NCBI GenBank assembly: GCA_002305805.1 | Contig: DBQY01000004.1 | Location: forward strand, 60,774 to 121,498 | DNA: 60,725 bases | Reading direction: 5' to 3' | From: Atopobium sp. UBA1382 | GTDB taxonomy: Bacteria > Actinomycetota > Coriobacteriia > Coriobacteriales > Atopobiaceae | In this document: positions 26,537 to 34,454 of the stretch, one piece after another | Layout of the letters: each line of letters opens with the position of its first letter | How positions within the stretch are numbered: position 1 is the stretch's first letter | Position numbers and translations under genes: made by a program | The notes under the pieces: generated by a model | The model's input: only the letters and a program-made list of their open reading frames with translations | The model's database searches: none | What the model was told of the DNA's origin: nothing

Positions 26537-27235
26537 ATGGGAAAGCTCGGCGTCATAGGCGGCATGGGTCCCGAGGCCACCGCCTTCTTCTACGAAGAGG
26601 TCATCAAGCACACGAACGCGAGCCGTGACCAGGAGCATCTCGACATGGTCATCATCAGCCAGGCGTCCATGCCCGACCGCACCCACGCGATCATCACGGG
26701 CGACGACGCACGCCTGATCCAGGTCATGCGCGAGGACGCCCAGGCGCTCGAGACGCTCGGCTGCACCTGCATTGCCATCCCCTGCAACACCTCGCACTAC
26801 TTCTACGACAAGATCCAGTCGTTCACGGGCGTCCCCATCATCCACATGCCGCGCGAGGCGGTGCGCGAGGCTGCCCAGGCGCGCAGGGCGCGGCGCATCG
26901 GCATCATGGGCACGGACGGGACCGTCCGCTCGGGCGTGTACGCGCGCGAGTGCGAGGCTCTGGGCGTCGAGTGCATGGTGCCCTCCCCCGAGCGCCAGGC
27001 GGACGTCATGTCGATCATCTACGAGAACGTCAAGGCGGGCCATCCCGCCGATATGGGGAAGTTCTCCCTCGTGGTGGACGAGCTCGTGAGGCGCGGGTGT
27101 GACGCGATCATCCTTGCGTGCACCGAGCTCTCCGTTGTGCGTCGGCGTCAGGGCGCGCCCGACGTCTGCCTCGACGCGATGGACGTCCTCGTGCGCGAGG
27201 CAATCGAGCGCTCCGGCAAGCTCTATCGCGCCTAG
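26537..27235 (+). CDS. Aspartate/glutamate racemase family protein
   Basis: Cofactor-independent amino-acid racemase, 232 aa. The two catalytic thiols are C83 (IPCNTSH) and C195 (LACTELS), with the N-terminal [11 protein letters not shown] typical of aspartate racemases rather than MurI. It would interconvert L- and D-aspartate (or glutamate). Embedded between hisI and hisE but on the opposite strand; its stop overlaps the hisI stop (CTAG). With the ATP-grasp ligase at 21459-22694 it could feed D-Asp into the cell wall; that link is inference. Confidence 0.88.
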   Translation: MGKLGVIGGMGPEATAFFYEEVIKHTNASRDQEHLDMVIISQASMPDRTHAIITGDDARLIQVMREDAQALETLGCTCIAIPCNTSHYFYDKIQSFTGVPIIHMPREAVREAAQARRARRIGIMGTDGTVRSGVYARECEALGVECMVPSPERQADVMSIIYENVKAGHPADMGKFSLVVDELVRRGCDAIILACTELSVVRRRQGAPDVCLDAMDVLVREAIERSGKLYRA

Positions 27236-27597
27236 GTCCGGTCAAGCTCCCGGAAAAAGCAGCTCCGGTGGCCCGTGTGGCAGGCCGGGCCCGGCGAGTC
27301 CACTATGACGAGCAGCGTATCCGCGTCGCAGTCCGCCAGGACGCGGCGAACCCGCTGCGTGTTTCCGCTCGTGGCACCCTTGTTCCAGAGCTCCTGGCGA
27401 CTTCGGCTCCAGAACCACGTAGTCCCCGTCTCAAGCGTCAGGCGCAGCGACTCCGCACTCATCCATGCCATCATGAGGACCTCACCGGTCCCCTCCTGCT
27501 GCACGACGGCCGGCACGAGGCCCCGCTCGTCAAAGCGCACGCCCACCTCGTCCGCCGTCAGAAGCTCGACCTTCTCGCCCGCGTACTCCATGGTCAT
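27232..27597 (-). CDS. hisI: Phosphoribosyl-AMP cyclohydrolase
   Basis: Opens the purine ring of PRAMP in the third step of histidine synthesis. 121 aa, HisI domain alone without the HisE fusion seen in many bacteria. It has [37 protein letters not shown], the metal aspartates in DCDADTLL, and the zinc cysteines in [13 protein letters not shown]. Two possible ATGs lie 6 bases apart; GGGAGGGA precedes both. It follows hisF by 15 bp. Confidence 0.95.
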   Translation of the reverse strand: MTMEYAGEKVELLTADEVGVRFDERGLVPAVVQQEGTGEVLMMAWMSAESLRLTLETGTTWFWSRSRQELWNKGATSGNTQRVRRVLADCDADTLLVIVDSPGPACHTGHRSCFFRELDRT

Positions 27598-27612
27598 TCC
27601 CTCCCCACGTCC

Positions 27613-28380
27613 TCAGAAGTCAAGGCGCACCGGTATGCCCTGGCTCGCCAGGTACTCCTTGACCTGGCGAATCGTGAACGTGCCAAAGTGGAAGACGCTC
27701 GCGGCGAGCACGGCATCCGCCTCGCCCTCGAGGATGCCCTCGGCAAAGTGCTCGAGCGTGCCCACGCCACCCGACGCGATGACGGGGATGGGGACGGCGC
27801 GCGCCACCGCACGGGTGAGCGCGAGGTCAAAGCCGTCCTTGGTGCCGTCGCGGTCCATGCTCGTGAGCAGGATCTCCCCGGCGCCGCGCCGGGCCGCCTC
27901 CTCCGCCCAGGCAACCGCGTCGATGCCCGTGGCCTGGCGGCCGCCCGCAAGGTAGACCTCCCAGCGGTCCTCGCGGCCCACGCGCTTGGCGTCGATCGCG
28001 CAGATCACGGCCTGAGAGCCAAAGGCCGTGGCAGCGGCGGTGATGAGGCTCGGATCGCGCACGGCGGCGGAGTTGACGGAGACCTTGTCGGCGCCGGCGG
28101 CGATCATCGTGCGACAGCCCGCCACGTCGCGGAAGCCGCCGCCAACCGTATACGGGATGCGGAGTTCCGCCGATGCGCGCGACGCCAGGTCGATCGTGGT
28201 GGCACGGTCATCGGAGGTGGCGGTGATGTCCAGGAACACGACCTCGTCGGCACCCTCGTGGTCGTACTTGCGCGCTAGCTCCACGGGGTCGCCCGCGTCG
28301 CGCAGGTCCACGAAGTTGACGCCCTTCACTACACGGCCGTCCTTGACGTCGAGGCACGGAATGACGCGCTTGGTCAGCAT
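27613..28380 (-). CDS. hisF: Imidazole glycerol phosphate synthase cyclase subunit HisF
   Basis: Uses ammonia from HisH to make imidazole glycerol phosphate and AICAR. 255-aa TIM barrel with both catalytic aspartates visible, in [13 protein letters not shown] and [14 protein letters not shown]. The phosphate loops GGGFRDV and [11 protein letters not shown] are intact. AAAGGA precedes the ATG. It is separated from hisA by an aldo/keto reductase gene and a 104-bp hairpin element that sits in its own 5' leader. Confidence 0.97.
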   Translation of the reverse strand: MLTKRVIPCLDVKDGRVVKGVNFVDLRDAGDPVELARKYDHEGADEVVFLDITATSDDRATTIDLASRASAELRIPYTVGGGFRDVAGCRTMIAAGADKVSVNSAAVRDPSLITAAATAFGSQAVICAIDAKRVGREDRWEVYLAGGRQATGIDAVAWAEEAARRGAGEILLTSMDRDGTKDGFDLALTRAVARAVPIPVIASGGVGTLEHFAEGILEGEADAVLAASVFHFGTFTIRQVKEYLASQGIPVRLDF

Positions 28381-28392
28381 GGCTTCCTTTCA

Positions 28393-28496
28393 GTTCGGGC
28401 AGGTCGGTCGCGGCCCTTCTCTCAGGCTCAGCGCTCGCTATGCTCGCTCACTGCGTGATTCGCCTGGTGAGAGGGCCGCGACCGACCTGCCCGAAC
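28393..28496. repeat. 104-bp element with 24-bp perfect terminal inverted repeats in the hisF leader
   Basis: Left arm 28393-28416 (starts GTTCGGGCAGGTCGG) and right arm 28473-28496 (ends GACCTGCCCGAAC) are perfectly complementary over 24 bp, with a few more imperfect pairs inward. The 50-base loop contains GCGCTCGCTATGCTCGCTC. In RNA it would be a very stable hairpin ending 12 bases before the hisF start. No U-tract. Confidence 0.85.
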
Positions 28497-28647
28497 GAGG
28501 GTCCATACTGGCAAGCTTACCGAAGGTTGGGGCGGGGCGTTCTTCTCGTCCTTGGGTCGTAACATGGGGCGTTTTCTTGAGGCCGCCCTTCCCGCCGAAC
28601 GCGCGGGAGGGCAAAACTCAAAACCTTGCCTCTTCTGGCGTCGAAAC
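28497..28647. other. Spacer between aldo/keto reductase and hisF hairpin element
   Basis: It holds GTTCTTCTCG at 28539-28548 in the context GGGGCGGGGC-GTTCTTCTCG, and a hairpin at about 28587-28614 with CCCTTCCCGC / GCGGGAGGG-like arms. No gene found. Confidence 0.45.
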
Positions 28648-29835
28648 TTATCTGGAGCGCCGCGACCAGACCTTGAGGACCCAGCCGACCGGACCGGGCT
28701 GGAAGCGGCGGCCAACGTCGGCCAGGCGCGCGGGGATGTCGATGTGCTGGGGGCACTTGCGTGCACAGGCACCGCAGCGCACGCAGTTGCTCACGAGCTT
28801 GGGCTCGCTCGTGCGCACCGCGCTCGCGGCGTAGTACTGCCAGGCGCCCGTAAACCAGCCGTGTGCGTAGCTCGCGTTGTAGGCCGAGAAGGACCCGGGT
28901 ATGTTCACGCCGTGCGGACACGGCATGCAGTAGTTGCACCCGGTACAGCCAATGCGGTTGGCGCGCCGGAATTCCGCCACCACCCGGGCGATCACCTCGT
29001 GCTGCGCGGGCGTGAGCGATCCGGGAAGTGCGCGCTCGGCGATGGCTGCGTTCTCGTCGACCTGCTCGGGCGCCGCCATGCCGGAGAGCAGCATCGTGAC
29101 CTCCGGATGGTCCCAGACCCACGAGAGGCCCCAGGCCGCAGGCGTCGGCAGCTCGGGTGTCTCCGTGTCATCGAGGACGCGGCGGGCGCGGTCGGGCAGC
29201 CTGCCGGCCAGGCGACCGCCCAGCAGCGGCTCCATGATGAAGACTGCGAGACCGCGTGCGGCGGCCGCGCGGAGGCCCGCGGTGCCGGCCTGGTACTTCT
29301 CGCCCACGTAGTTGTACTGGATCTGACAGAAGTCCCAGTCGTAGGCATCCAAGACCACGGGGAAGTCGCCCTCGCTGCCGTGGTAGGAGAAGCCGATCTG
29401 CCGGATGTGCCCCGCCTCGCGCTGGCGCGCGATCCATGCCTCGATGCCCAGGTCACGGAGGCGCTCCCACTGCGCGGGACTCGTGACGTTGTGGATGAGA
29501 TAGTAGTCGATGTGGTCCGTGCGCAAGCGGCGCAGCTGCTCTTCGAAGATGCGATCCAGGTCGGCCGAGTCTCGAACGGAGCCGTGCGGAAGCTTGGTCG
29601 CAATGAGCACGCGCTCGCGCAGGCCCAGCTCCTCGAGCGCCTCCCCCACGCAGGCCTCGTTGCCCGGGTAGAGGTAGGCGGTATCAAGATAGTTGATGCC
29701 CCGCTCGACGGCGCGGGAGATGATCTGGCGCGCCTGACGCGGGTCGGGACGGCCGAACGCCCCGGGAAAGCGCATGCAACCGAGGCCGAGCGCCGAGATG
29801 CGGTCGCCATTTCTTGGGTTCACGCGGTACTGCAT
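28648..29835 (-). CDS. Aldo/keto reductase with C-terminal 2x[4Fe-4S] ferredoxin domain
   Basis: 395-aa protein of the YhdN/COG1453 type. The AKR barrel spans about 1-285 with the catalytic tetrad D51, Y56, K81 and H115 ([27 protein letters not shown]). The C-terminal part has two cysteine sets, C297-C300-C303-C306 and C351-C354-C357-C361, predicted to bind two iron-sulfur clusters. Substrate unknown. It lies between hisA and hisF on the same strand but is flanked on both sides by repeat elements, suggesting insertion into an older his operon. Confidence 0.9.
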   Translation of the reverse strand: MQYRVNPRNGDRISALGLGCMRFPGAFGRPDPRQARQIISRAVERGINYLDTAYLYPGNEACVGEALEELGLRERVLIATKLPHGSVRDSADLDRIFEEQLRRLRTDHIDYYLIHNVTSPAQWERLRDLGIEAWIARQREAGHIRQIGFSYHGSEGDFPVVLDAYDWDFCQIQYNYVGEKYQAGTAGLRAAAARGLAVFIMEPLLGGRLAGRLPDRARRVLDDTETPELPTPAAWGLSWVWDHPEVTMLLSGMAAPEQVDENAAIAERALPGSLTPAQHEVIARVVAEFRRANRIGCTGCNYCMPCPHGVNIPGSFSAYNASYAHGWFTGAWQYYAASAVRTSEPKLVSNCVRCGACARKCPQHIDIPARLADVGRRFQPGPVGWVLKVWSRRSR

Positions 29836-30036
29836 GGGATGCTCCTGTCGTTCGCGTCCGCAACGTCCTTCTCGTCCGATTTGGCTCAGGTCCAGACCTG
29901 GAGCGGGGATGGGTCCTAGAAAATGGCAACTTGGCACAGATCTTCCTGCCAAGTCGGCTGATTCGAAGAAACCAGCGAGAAGAACCCCAGCTCGTGATTT
30001 TTTCGCCGTGCCAGATTGGCAGAATCGAGGAAAGTG
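29836..30036. repeat. Intergenic element hisA - aldo/keto reductase
   Basis: Within this spacer ACTTGGCA (29929-29936) and TGCCAAGT (29947-29954) form a perfect 8-bp stem. Further right, GCCAGATTGGCAG (30010-30022) can pair with either arm. Between them lies GCGAGAAGAACCCCAG (29975-29990). Read on the minus strand, this core (CACGAGCTGGGGTTCTTCTCGC) closely matches 56059-56079. The left end GAAAATGGCAACTTGGCA also matches 56027-56044. A second diverged copy (GTCCTTCTCG) lies near the reductase start. Confidence 0.7.
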
Positions 30037-30771
30037 TCAGCGGCACGTCGCAAGGGCGTCGGCAAGCGAGAAGGACCCCTCGTAGAGGGCACGGCCGGTG
30101 ATGGCGCCCTCGATGACATCCGGCCCGAGCGCCGCGAGCGCGCGCAGGTCCTCCAGGCTCGCGATGCCACCCGAGGCGACCACCGGAAAGCCCGCGACCT
30201 CGGCCACGTGGCGATAGGCCTCGGCGTCGATGCCGCAGCGCATGCCGTCGCGAGCCACGTCGGTGAACACCAGGTGGCGATAGCCAAGATCCGCGAGACG
30301 GGCGACGAGCTCGTCGGCGGAGAGCGACGCGCCCTCGCGCCAGCCGTTCACGCGCACCTCCCCGCCGCGCGCGGCCACGTCGGCGACGACGAGCTCCCCG
30401 AACTCGCGGGCCGCGGCCTCCGCGAAGGCGGGGTCGCGCACGAGCGCCGTGCCAATCGCGATGCGCCGTACGCCCAAGCCCACCAGGCGCTCCACCGCGG
30501 CCATCGAGCGCACACCGCCGCCAGCATCGACCGAGAGGCCGTCAACGGCGCAGATTGCGCTGATTGCGGCATCGTTGGCCACGCGGGCAGCCTCGTCCTC
30601 CTCGAGCGTGGCGGAGAGGTCGACCACGTGGACCCAGCGCGCCCCGGCATCGCGGAAGGACTCTGCCACTGCCGCCGGGTCGTCCGAGTAGACGTCCATG
30701 CGGGAGCGCTCGCCGTTCGAGAGTCGCACCACGTGGCCGCCCACCAGGTCAATAGCGGGAAAGAGAATCAT
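30037..30771 (-). CDS. hisA: Phosphoribosyl-ProFAR isomerase HisA
   Basis: Amadori rearrangement in histidine synthesis, 244-aa TIM barrel. The N-terminal MILFPAIDLVGGHVVRL carries the first catalytic aspartate; the second is in HLVFTDVARDGMRCG; the phosphate loop is VASGGIASLEDL. Start ATG overlaps the hisH stop. VARDGMRCG rather than the SRDGT of bifunctional PriA-type enzymes leaves it open whether it also serves tryptophan synthesis. Confidence 0.95.
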   Translation of the reverse strand: MILFPAIDLVGGHVVRLSNGERSRMDVYSDDPAAVAESFRDAGARWVHVVDLSATLEEDEAARVANDAAISAICAVDGLSVDAGGGVRSMAAVERLVGLGVRRIAIGTALVRDPAFAEAAAREFGELVVADVAARGGEVRVNGWREGASLSADELVARLADLGYRHLVFTDVARDGMRCGIDAEAYRHVAEVAGFPVVASGGIASLEDLRALAALGPDVIEGAITGRALYEGSFSLADALATCR

Positions 30772-31418
30772 GCGGAACCTCCCGCCAGACGCACGAAGTT
30801 GCACAGGATCTGAAGGCCCACCGCCGAGCTCTTCTCGGGGTGGAACTGCACGCCGTAGGTATTGGCACCGTCCCAGGCCGCGGAGGCAAAGCTGCGCGCG
30901 TAGTGCGTCCGCGCGGTCACGAGCTCCGCCGACACGTCGTCCGCGAGCGCATACGAGTGCGTGAAGTAGACGTGCGCCCCCTCGGCGACGCCCTCAAAGA
31001 GCGGGCACGCGCGGCCGAGCGGCGTGAGGTCGAGCTGGTCCCAGCCCACGTGCGGCACCTTGAGCCGCGAGGACTCCAGGCGCGTGGCGGAGCCCGCCAT
31101 CACGCTCAAGCCCTGCGCCCACGAGCCGTCGTCCGTCTCGCTCCCGCGCTCGAAGAGCAGCTGGAGGCCCAGGCAGATGCCGAGGAACGGCACGCCCCTG
31201 CCGAGTGCGGCGAGAATCGCCTCGCGCTGCCCGCTCTCGCGCAGGTAGGCCATCGCGTCCCCAAAGCTGCCAACGCCGGGCAGCACGAGGGCGGAGGACT
31301 CGGCGATGACGGCGGGGTCGTCGGTCACGAGCGCCGACCCGCCCGCCTCGACAAGACCGCGCTCGACCGACCGCAGGTTCCCCTTGTGATAGTCAACTAT
31401 GACGATGGGGCGCGTCAT
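30768..31418 (-). CDS. hisH: Imidazole glycerol phosphate synthase glutaminase subunit HisH
   Basis: Supplies ammonia to HisF by hydrolysing glutamine; class I amidotransferase, 216 aa. The nucleophile is in PFLGICLGLQLLFE and the His-Glu pair in YGVQFHPEKSS. The oxyanion motif is seen as LVLPGVGSFGDAM. Translationally coupled to hisB (TGATG) and hisA. Confidence 0.97.
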   Translation of the reverse strand: MTRPIVIVDYHKGNLRSVERGLVEAGGSALVTDDPAVIAESSALVLPGVGSFGDAMAYLRESGQREAILAALGRGVPFLGICLGLQLLFERGSETDDGSWAQGLSVMAGSATRLESSRLKVPHVGWDQLDLTPLGRACPLFEGVAEGAHVYFTHSYALADDVSAELVTARTHYARSFASAAWDGANTYGVQFHPEKSSAVGLQILCNFVRLAGGSA

Positions 31419-32005
31419 CAGAGGGCTCCCTTGGTGGAGGGCACGCCCTCGACGCGCGGGTCGCTCTCGACCGCCTCGCGCAGGGCGCGCGCAGCCGCCT
31501 TGAACGTGGCCTCGATGATGTGGTGCGCGTTCTCGCCAGTGACGAGGCGCAGGTGCAGCGTGATGCCGGCGTCACGGGCAAGGCCCGCGAAGAACTCGTG
31601 CGCGAGCTCGGTGTCGAAGGTCCCCACCTTGGAGGGGCCGATCGGGACGTCCCAGTAGAGCTCGCCGCGACCGGAAATGTCCACGGCGGCCATGACCAGC
31701 GCCTCGTCGAGCGGCACCATCACGGAGCCAAAGCGACGGATGCCGCGCTTGTCGCCGAGCGCCTCGCGCAGCGCCTGGCCGAGCACGATGCCCGTATCCT
31801 CGACGGTGTGGTGGTCGTCCACCTCGGTGTCGCCCTTGACGCGCACCGTGAGGTCGACGAGCGAGTGGCGCGCGAGGGCGCAGAGCATGTGGTCGAAGAA
31901 GCCCACGCCCGTCTCGACGTCGGCGGCACCGGTGCCGTCGAGGTCCACGGAGAGGCCGATGTCCGTCTCTGCGGTGGCGCGGACGACCTTGGCGGTCCTT
32001 GTCAT
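31418..32005 (-). CDS. hisB: Imidazoleglycerol-phosphate dehydratase
   Basis: Manganese-dependent dehydration step of the pathway; 195 aa, monofunctional (no phosphatase domain). Signature blocks are GVGFFDHMLCALARHSLVDL, DDHHTVEDTGIVLGQAL and the C-terminal ENAHHIIEATFKAAARAL, holding the metal histidines. Its ATG overlaps the hisC stop (ATGA). The start MTRTAKVVRATAETDI matches the family N-terminus. Confidence 0.97.
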   Translation of the reverse strand: MTRTAKVVRATAETDIGLSVDLDGTGAADVETGVGFFDHMLCALARHSLVDLTVRVKGDTEVDDHHTVEDTGIVLGQALREALGDKRGIRRFGSVMVPLDEALVMAAVDISGRGELYWDVPIGPSKVGTFDTELAHEFFAGLARDAGITLHLRLVTGENAHHIIEATFKAAARALREAVESDPRVEGVPSTKGAL

Positions 32006-33078
32006 GATTCCTCCCTTGTGAGCACTGCGAGCGCGTCGAGAAGAGCGTCGTTCTCCTCCCGCGTTCCCACGGTGAGCCTGAGACAGTCGTCGAGTCCCGG
32101 CGTGGAGCTGAAGTCGCGCACCAGGATCGAGTGCTCGTCGCGCAGCCGCTCCCACGTGCGGTGGGCGTTCGGCACGCGTGCCAGCACGAAGTTGGCGGCA
32201 GAGGGCCACACGCGCACGCCGGGTAGCGTGGAGAGGCCGGCGGCCAGCCGCTCCCGCTCCGCCACGATGTCGGCGACGACGGGGGCGAGAAGCTCGCGAC
32301 GCTCCACGAAGGCGAGCGCGATCGCCTGGGCGAGCACGTCCTCCGAGTATATCTGGCGCACGGCGCCGAGGGCGCCCACGACCTCTGGGTCAGCCACGAG
32401 ATATCCCACGCGAAGGCCGGCGAGCGCGAAGGCCTTGGAGAGCGTCCGCAGCACGATGAGGCGCGAATTGCCCGGAACGAGCGGCACGAGGCTCTCGTCC
32501 TCGCCGGCAAACTCCACGTACGCCTCGTCCACGAGCACGAGAGCCTCGGTCTTGGCGAGCAGCCGCTCCACGAGCGAGCGGTCGACGAGGCCTCCCGTGG
32601 GGTTGTTGGGTGACGTGAGGATCACGAGGGCCGCGTCCGCCGCTGCGGCGAGAAGGGCCTCGGCGTCCACGGAGAAGTCCTCCGCGTCGCGCGGGACGGC
32701 AACGACCGGCGTCTCGCACATCGCGGCGAAGTTGGCGTACTCGGCGAAGTCCGGCGGGCAGGTCACGACCGCGCGCCCGGGGCCGCCGAAGGCAAAGAGC
32801 AGGTTGAAGAGCAGCTCGTCTCCGCCGTTGCCCACGATCACGTGGGCACGGTCCGTGCCGTGGCGCTCGGCCAGCGCGTCGCGCAGGGCGTTTGCCATGG
32901 GATCGGGGTAGCGGTTGAGCGGCGTGGCGGCTACGGCCTCGAGCGCGGCCTCGGCGAGCTCCGCCGGCAGCGGGTGCGTGTTCTCGTTCGCGGAGAGGTT
33001 CACGCGGACGGGCGAGAAGCGCGGGTCGTAGGGTTCGAAGGCGCGCAGCGCGGGACGCAGGCGCTCGGTGATTTCCAT
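32002..33078 (-). CDS. hisC: Histidinol-phosphate aminotransferase
   Basis: PLP-dependent class II aminotransferase, 358 aa. The cofactor lysine is in RTLSKAFALAGLRVGYLV; the N-terminal NLSANENTHPLP and VGNGGDELL loop and VILTSPNNPTGG are typical of HisC. I chose the ATG (MEITERL) 2 codons inside a possible TTG start that overlaps hisD. A perfect 12-bp hairpin just upstream in the hisD coding end overlaps its ribosome site region. Confidence 0.95.
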   Translation of the reverse strand: MEITERLRPALRAFEPYDPRFSPVRVNLSANENTHPLPAELAEAALEAVAATPLNRYPDPMANALRDALAERHGTDRAHVIVGNGGDELLFNLLFAFGGPGRAVVTCPPDFAEYANFAAMCETPVVAVPRDAEDFSVDAEALLAAAADAALVILTSPNNPTGGLVDRSLVERLLAKTEALVLVDEAYVEFAGEDESLVPLVPGNSRLIVLRTLSKAFALAGLRVGYLVADPEVVGALGAVRQIYSEDVLAQAIALAFVERRELLAPVVADIVAERERLAAGLSTLPGVRVWPSAANFVLARVPNAHRTWERLRDEHSILVRDFSSTPGLDDCLRLTVGTREENDALLDALAVLTREES

Positions 33079-33080
33079 AA

Positions 33081-34454
33081 TCAAACCTCCAATGATACGA
33101 AGGGACTGTCGCTTCGTATCATTTCCGGCCAGGCGAGGGGGTGGGCGTCGGCGGCATCGAAGGTGCCACCCTCGGCGAGGCGACGGCGCAGACCGACGGA
33201 GAGGGCGTGGGCCCAGAGGCCCTCGGCCTGGGCGATGGTCTGCGTGGCGGGGGCGTCCGCGAGCAGCCCCTCGGGCGTGTAGCAGATCACGCTCGAGCGC
33301 TTCTGGAAGTCGTAGACGCCGAGCGGGTTGGCCCAGCGCGCGGTGCCGCCCGTGGGCAGCGTGTGGTTGGGGCCGGCCACGTAGTCGCCCAGGGGCTCGG
33401 AGCTCCAGGGGCCCACGAAGATCGCGCCCGCGTTGCGCACGCGGCCGAGGAGCCCGAGTGCCTCGGCGCAGTGGAGCTCCAGGTGCTCGGGGGCGATCAC
33501 GTTGATCGCGTCGACGGCGGCGTCGAGCGTGTCGCAGACCACGATCACGCCGCGGTCGTTCAGGCTCGCGCGGGTGATCTCCTCGCGCGGGCTCTGGGAG
33601 ACGAGCAGCTCTATGGCCGCCTCGACGCGTTCGGCGACGCGGGCGTCGCAGGTCACGAGGTAGCAGCTCGCCATCGGATCGTGCTCGGCCTGGGCCATGA
33701 GGTCGGCGGCGACCACCTCAGGCGCCGCCGTGAGGTCCGCGAGCACGCAGACCTCGGAGGGGCCGGCCACCATGTCGATGCCCACGTCTCCGGAGACGTA
33801 GCGCTTGGCGGCGGCCACGTAGGCGTTGCCCGGCCCCACGATCTTCTCGACCGCCGGGATTGACTCGGTGCCGTAGGCCACGGCGCCGATCGCCTGGGCG
33901 CCACCCACGGCGTAGACCTCGTCCACGCCCGCGAGCGCCGCAGCGGCGAGCGTGTAGGCGGAAAGTGTGCCGTCCGCCTGCGGCGGGGTGACCATGACTA
34001 CGCGCTCCACGCCGGCCACCTTGGCCGGGATGGTATCCATGAGGACCGTGGAGGGGTACTGCGCGCGGCCGCCGGGCACGTAGATCGCGGCGGAGGCCAC
34101 GGGCGTCACCTTCACGCCGAGCATCGTGCCGTCCGCGCGGGTGGTGAACCAGGACTGCTCGCGCTCGCGCTCGTGGAAGTCTCGGATCTGGTCGCGCGCC
34201 TGTGTAAGCGCAGCCAGAAACTCGGGCGGCACGAGGTCGAGCGCCCCGCGCACCAGCTCGTCCGGCACGCGGAAGTCCCGCGAGCACGCGCCGTCAAAGC
34301 GCAGGCACAACTCGCGCACCGCGGCGTCGCCGCGCTCGCGCACGTCGTCCACGATCTTCTCGGCGGCAGCCATGACCTCGGCGGGAAGGACCCCTGAGCG
34401 GTTGAGGTCGGCCTGTGTGAGGCGCGCGCCCCCTTCGAGCGTTACCGTCCTCAT
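33081..34454 (-). CDS. hisD: Histidinol dehydrogenase
   Basis: Zinc enzyme performing the last two oxidations to histidine, 457 aa. Seen are [52 protein letters not shown] (NAD contact), AEHDPMASC and [17 protein letters not shown], near-complete for the family. The start MRTVTLEGG overlaps the hisZG stop. The C-terminal tail ([14 protein letters not shown]) extends past the usual end and is encoded by an inverted repeat. Confidence 0.97.
   Translation of the reverse strand: MRTVTLEGGARLTQADLNRSGVLPAEVMAAAEKIVDDVRERGDAAVRELCLRFDGACSRDFRVPDELVRGALDLVPPEFLAALTQARDQIRDFHEREREQSWFTTRADGTMLGVKVTPVASAAIYVPGGRAQYPSTVLMDTIPAKVAGVERVVMVTPPQADGTLSAYTLAAAALAGVDEVYAVGGAQAIGAVAYGTESIPAVEKIVGPGNAYVAAAKRYVSGDVGIDMVAGPSEVCVLADLTAAPEVVAADLMAQAEHDPMASCYLVTCDARVAERVEAAIELLVSQSPREEITRASLNDRGVIVVCDTLDAAVDAINVIAPEHLELHCAEALGLLGRVRNAGAIFVGPWSSEPLGDYVAGPNHTLPTGGTARWANPLGVYDFQKRSSVICYTPEGLLADAPATQTIAQAEGLWAHALSVGLRRRLAEGGTFDAADAHPLAWPEMIRSDSPFVSLEV
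33091..33123 (-). repeat. Perfect 12-bp inverted repeat inside the 3' end of hisD
   Basis: AATGATACGAAG and CTTCGTATCATT enclose a 9-base loop, ending 8 bases before the hisD stop. The arms code the C-terminal residues [14 protein letters not shown]. In the mRNA this hairpin lies just ahead of the hisC start, so it could influence hisC translation or mRNA processing. Confidence 0.85.
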
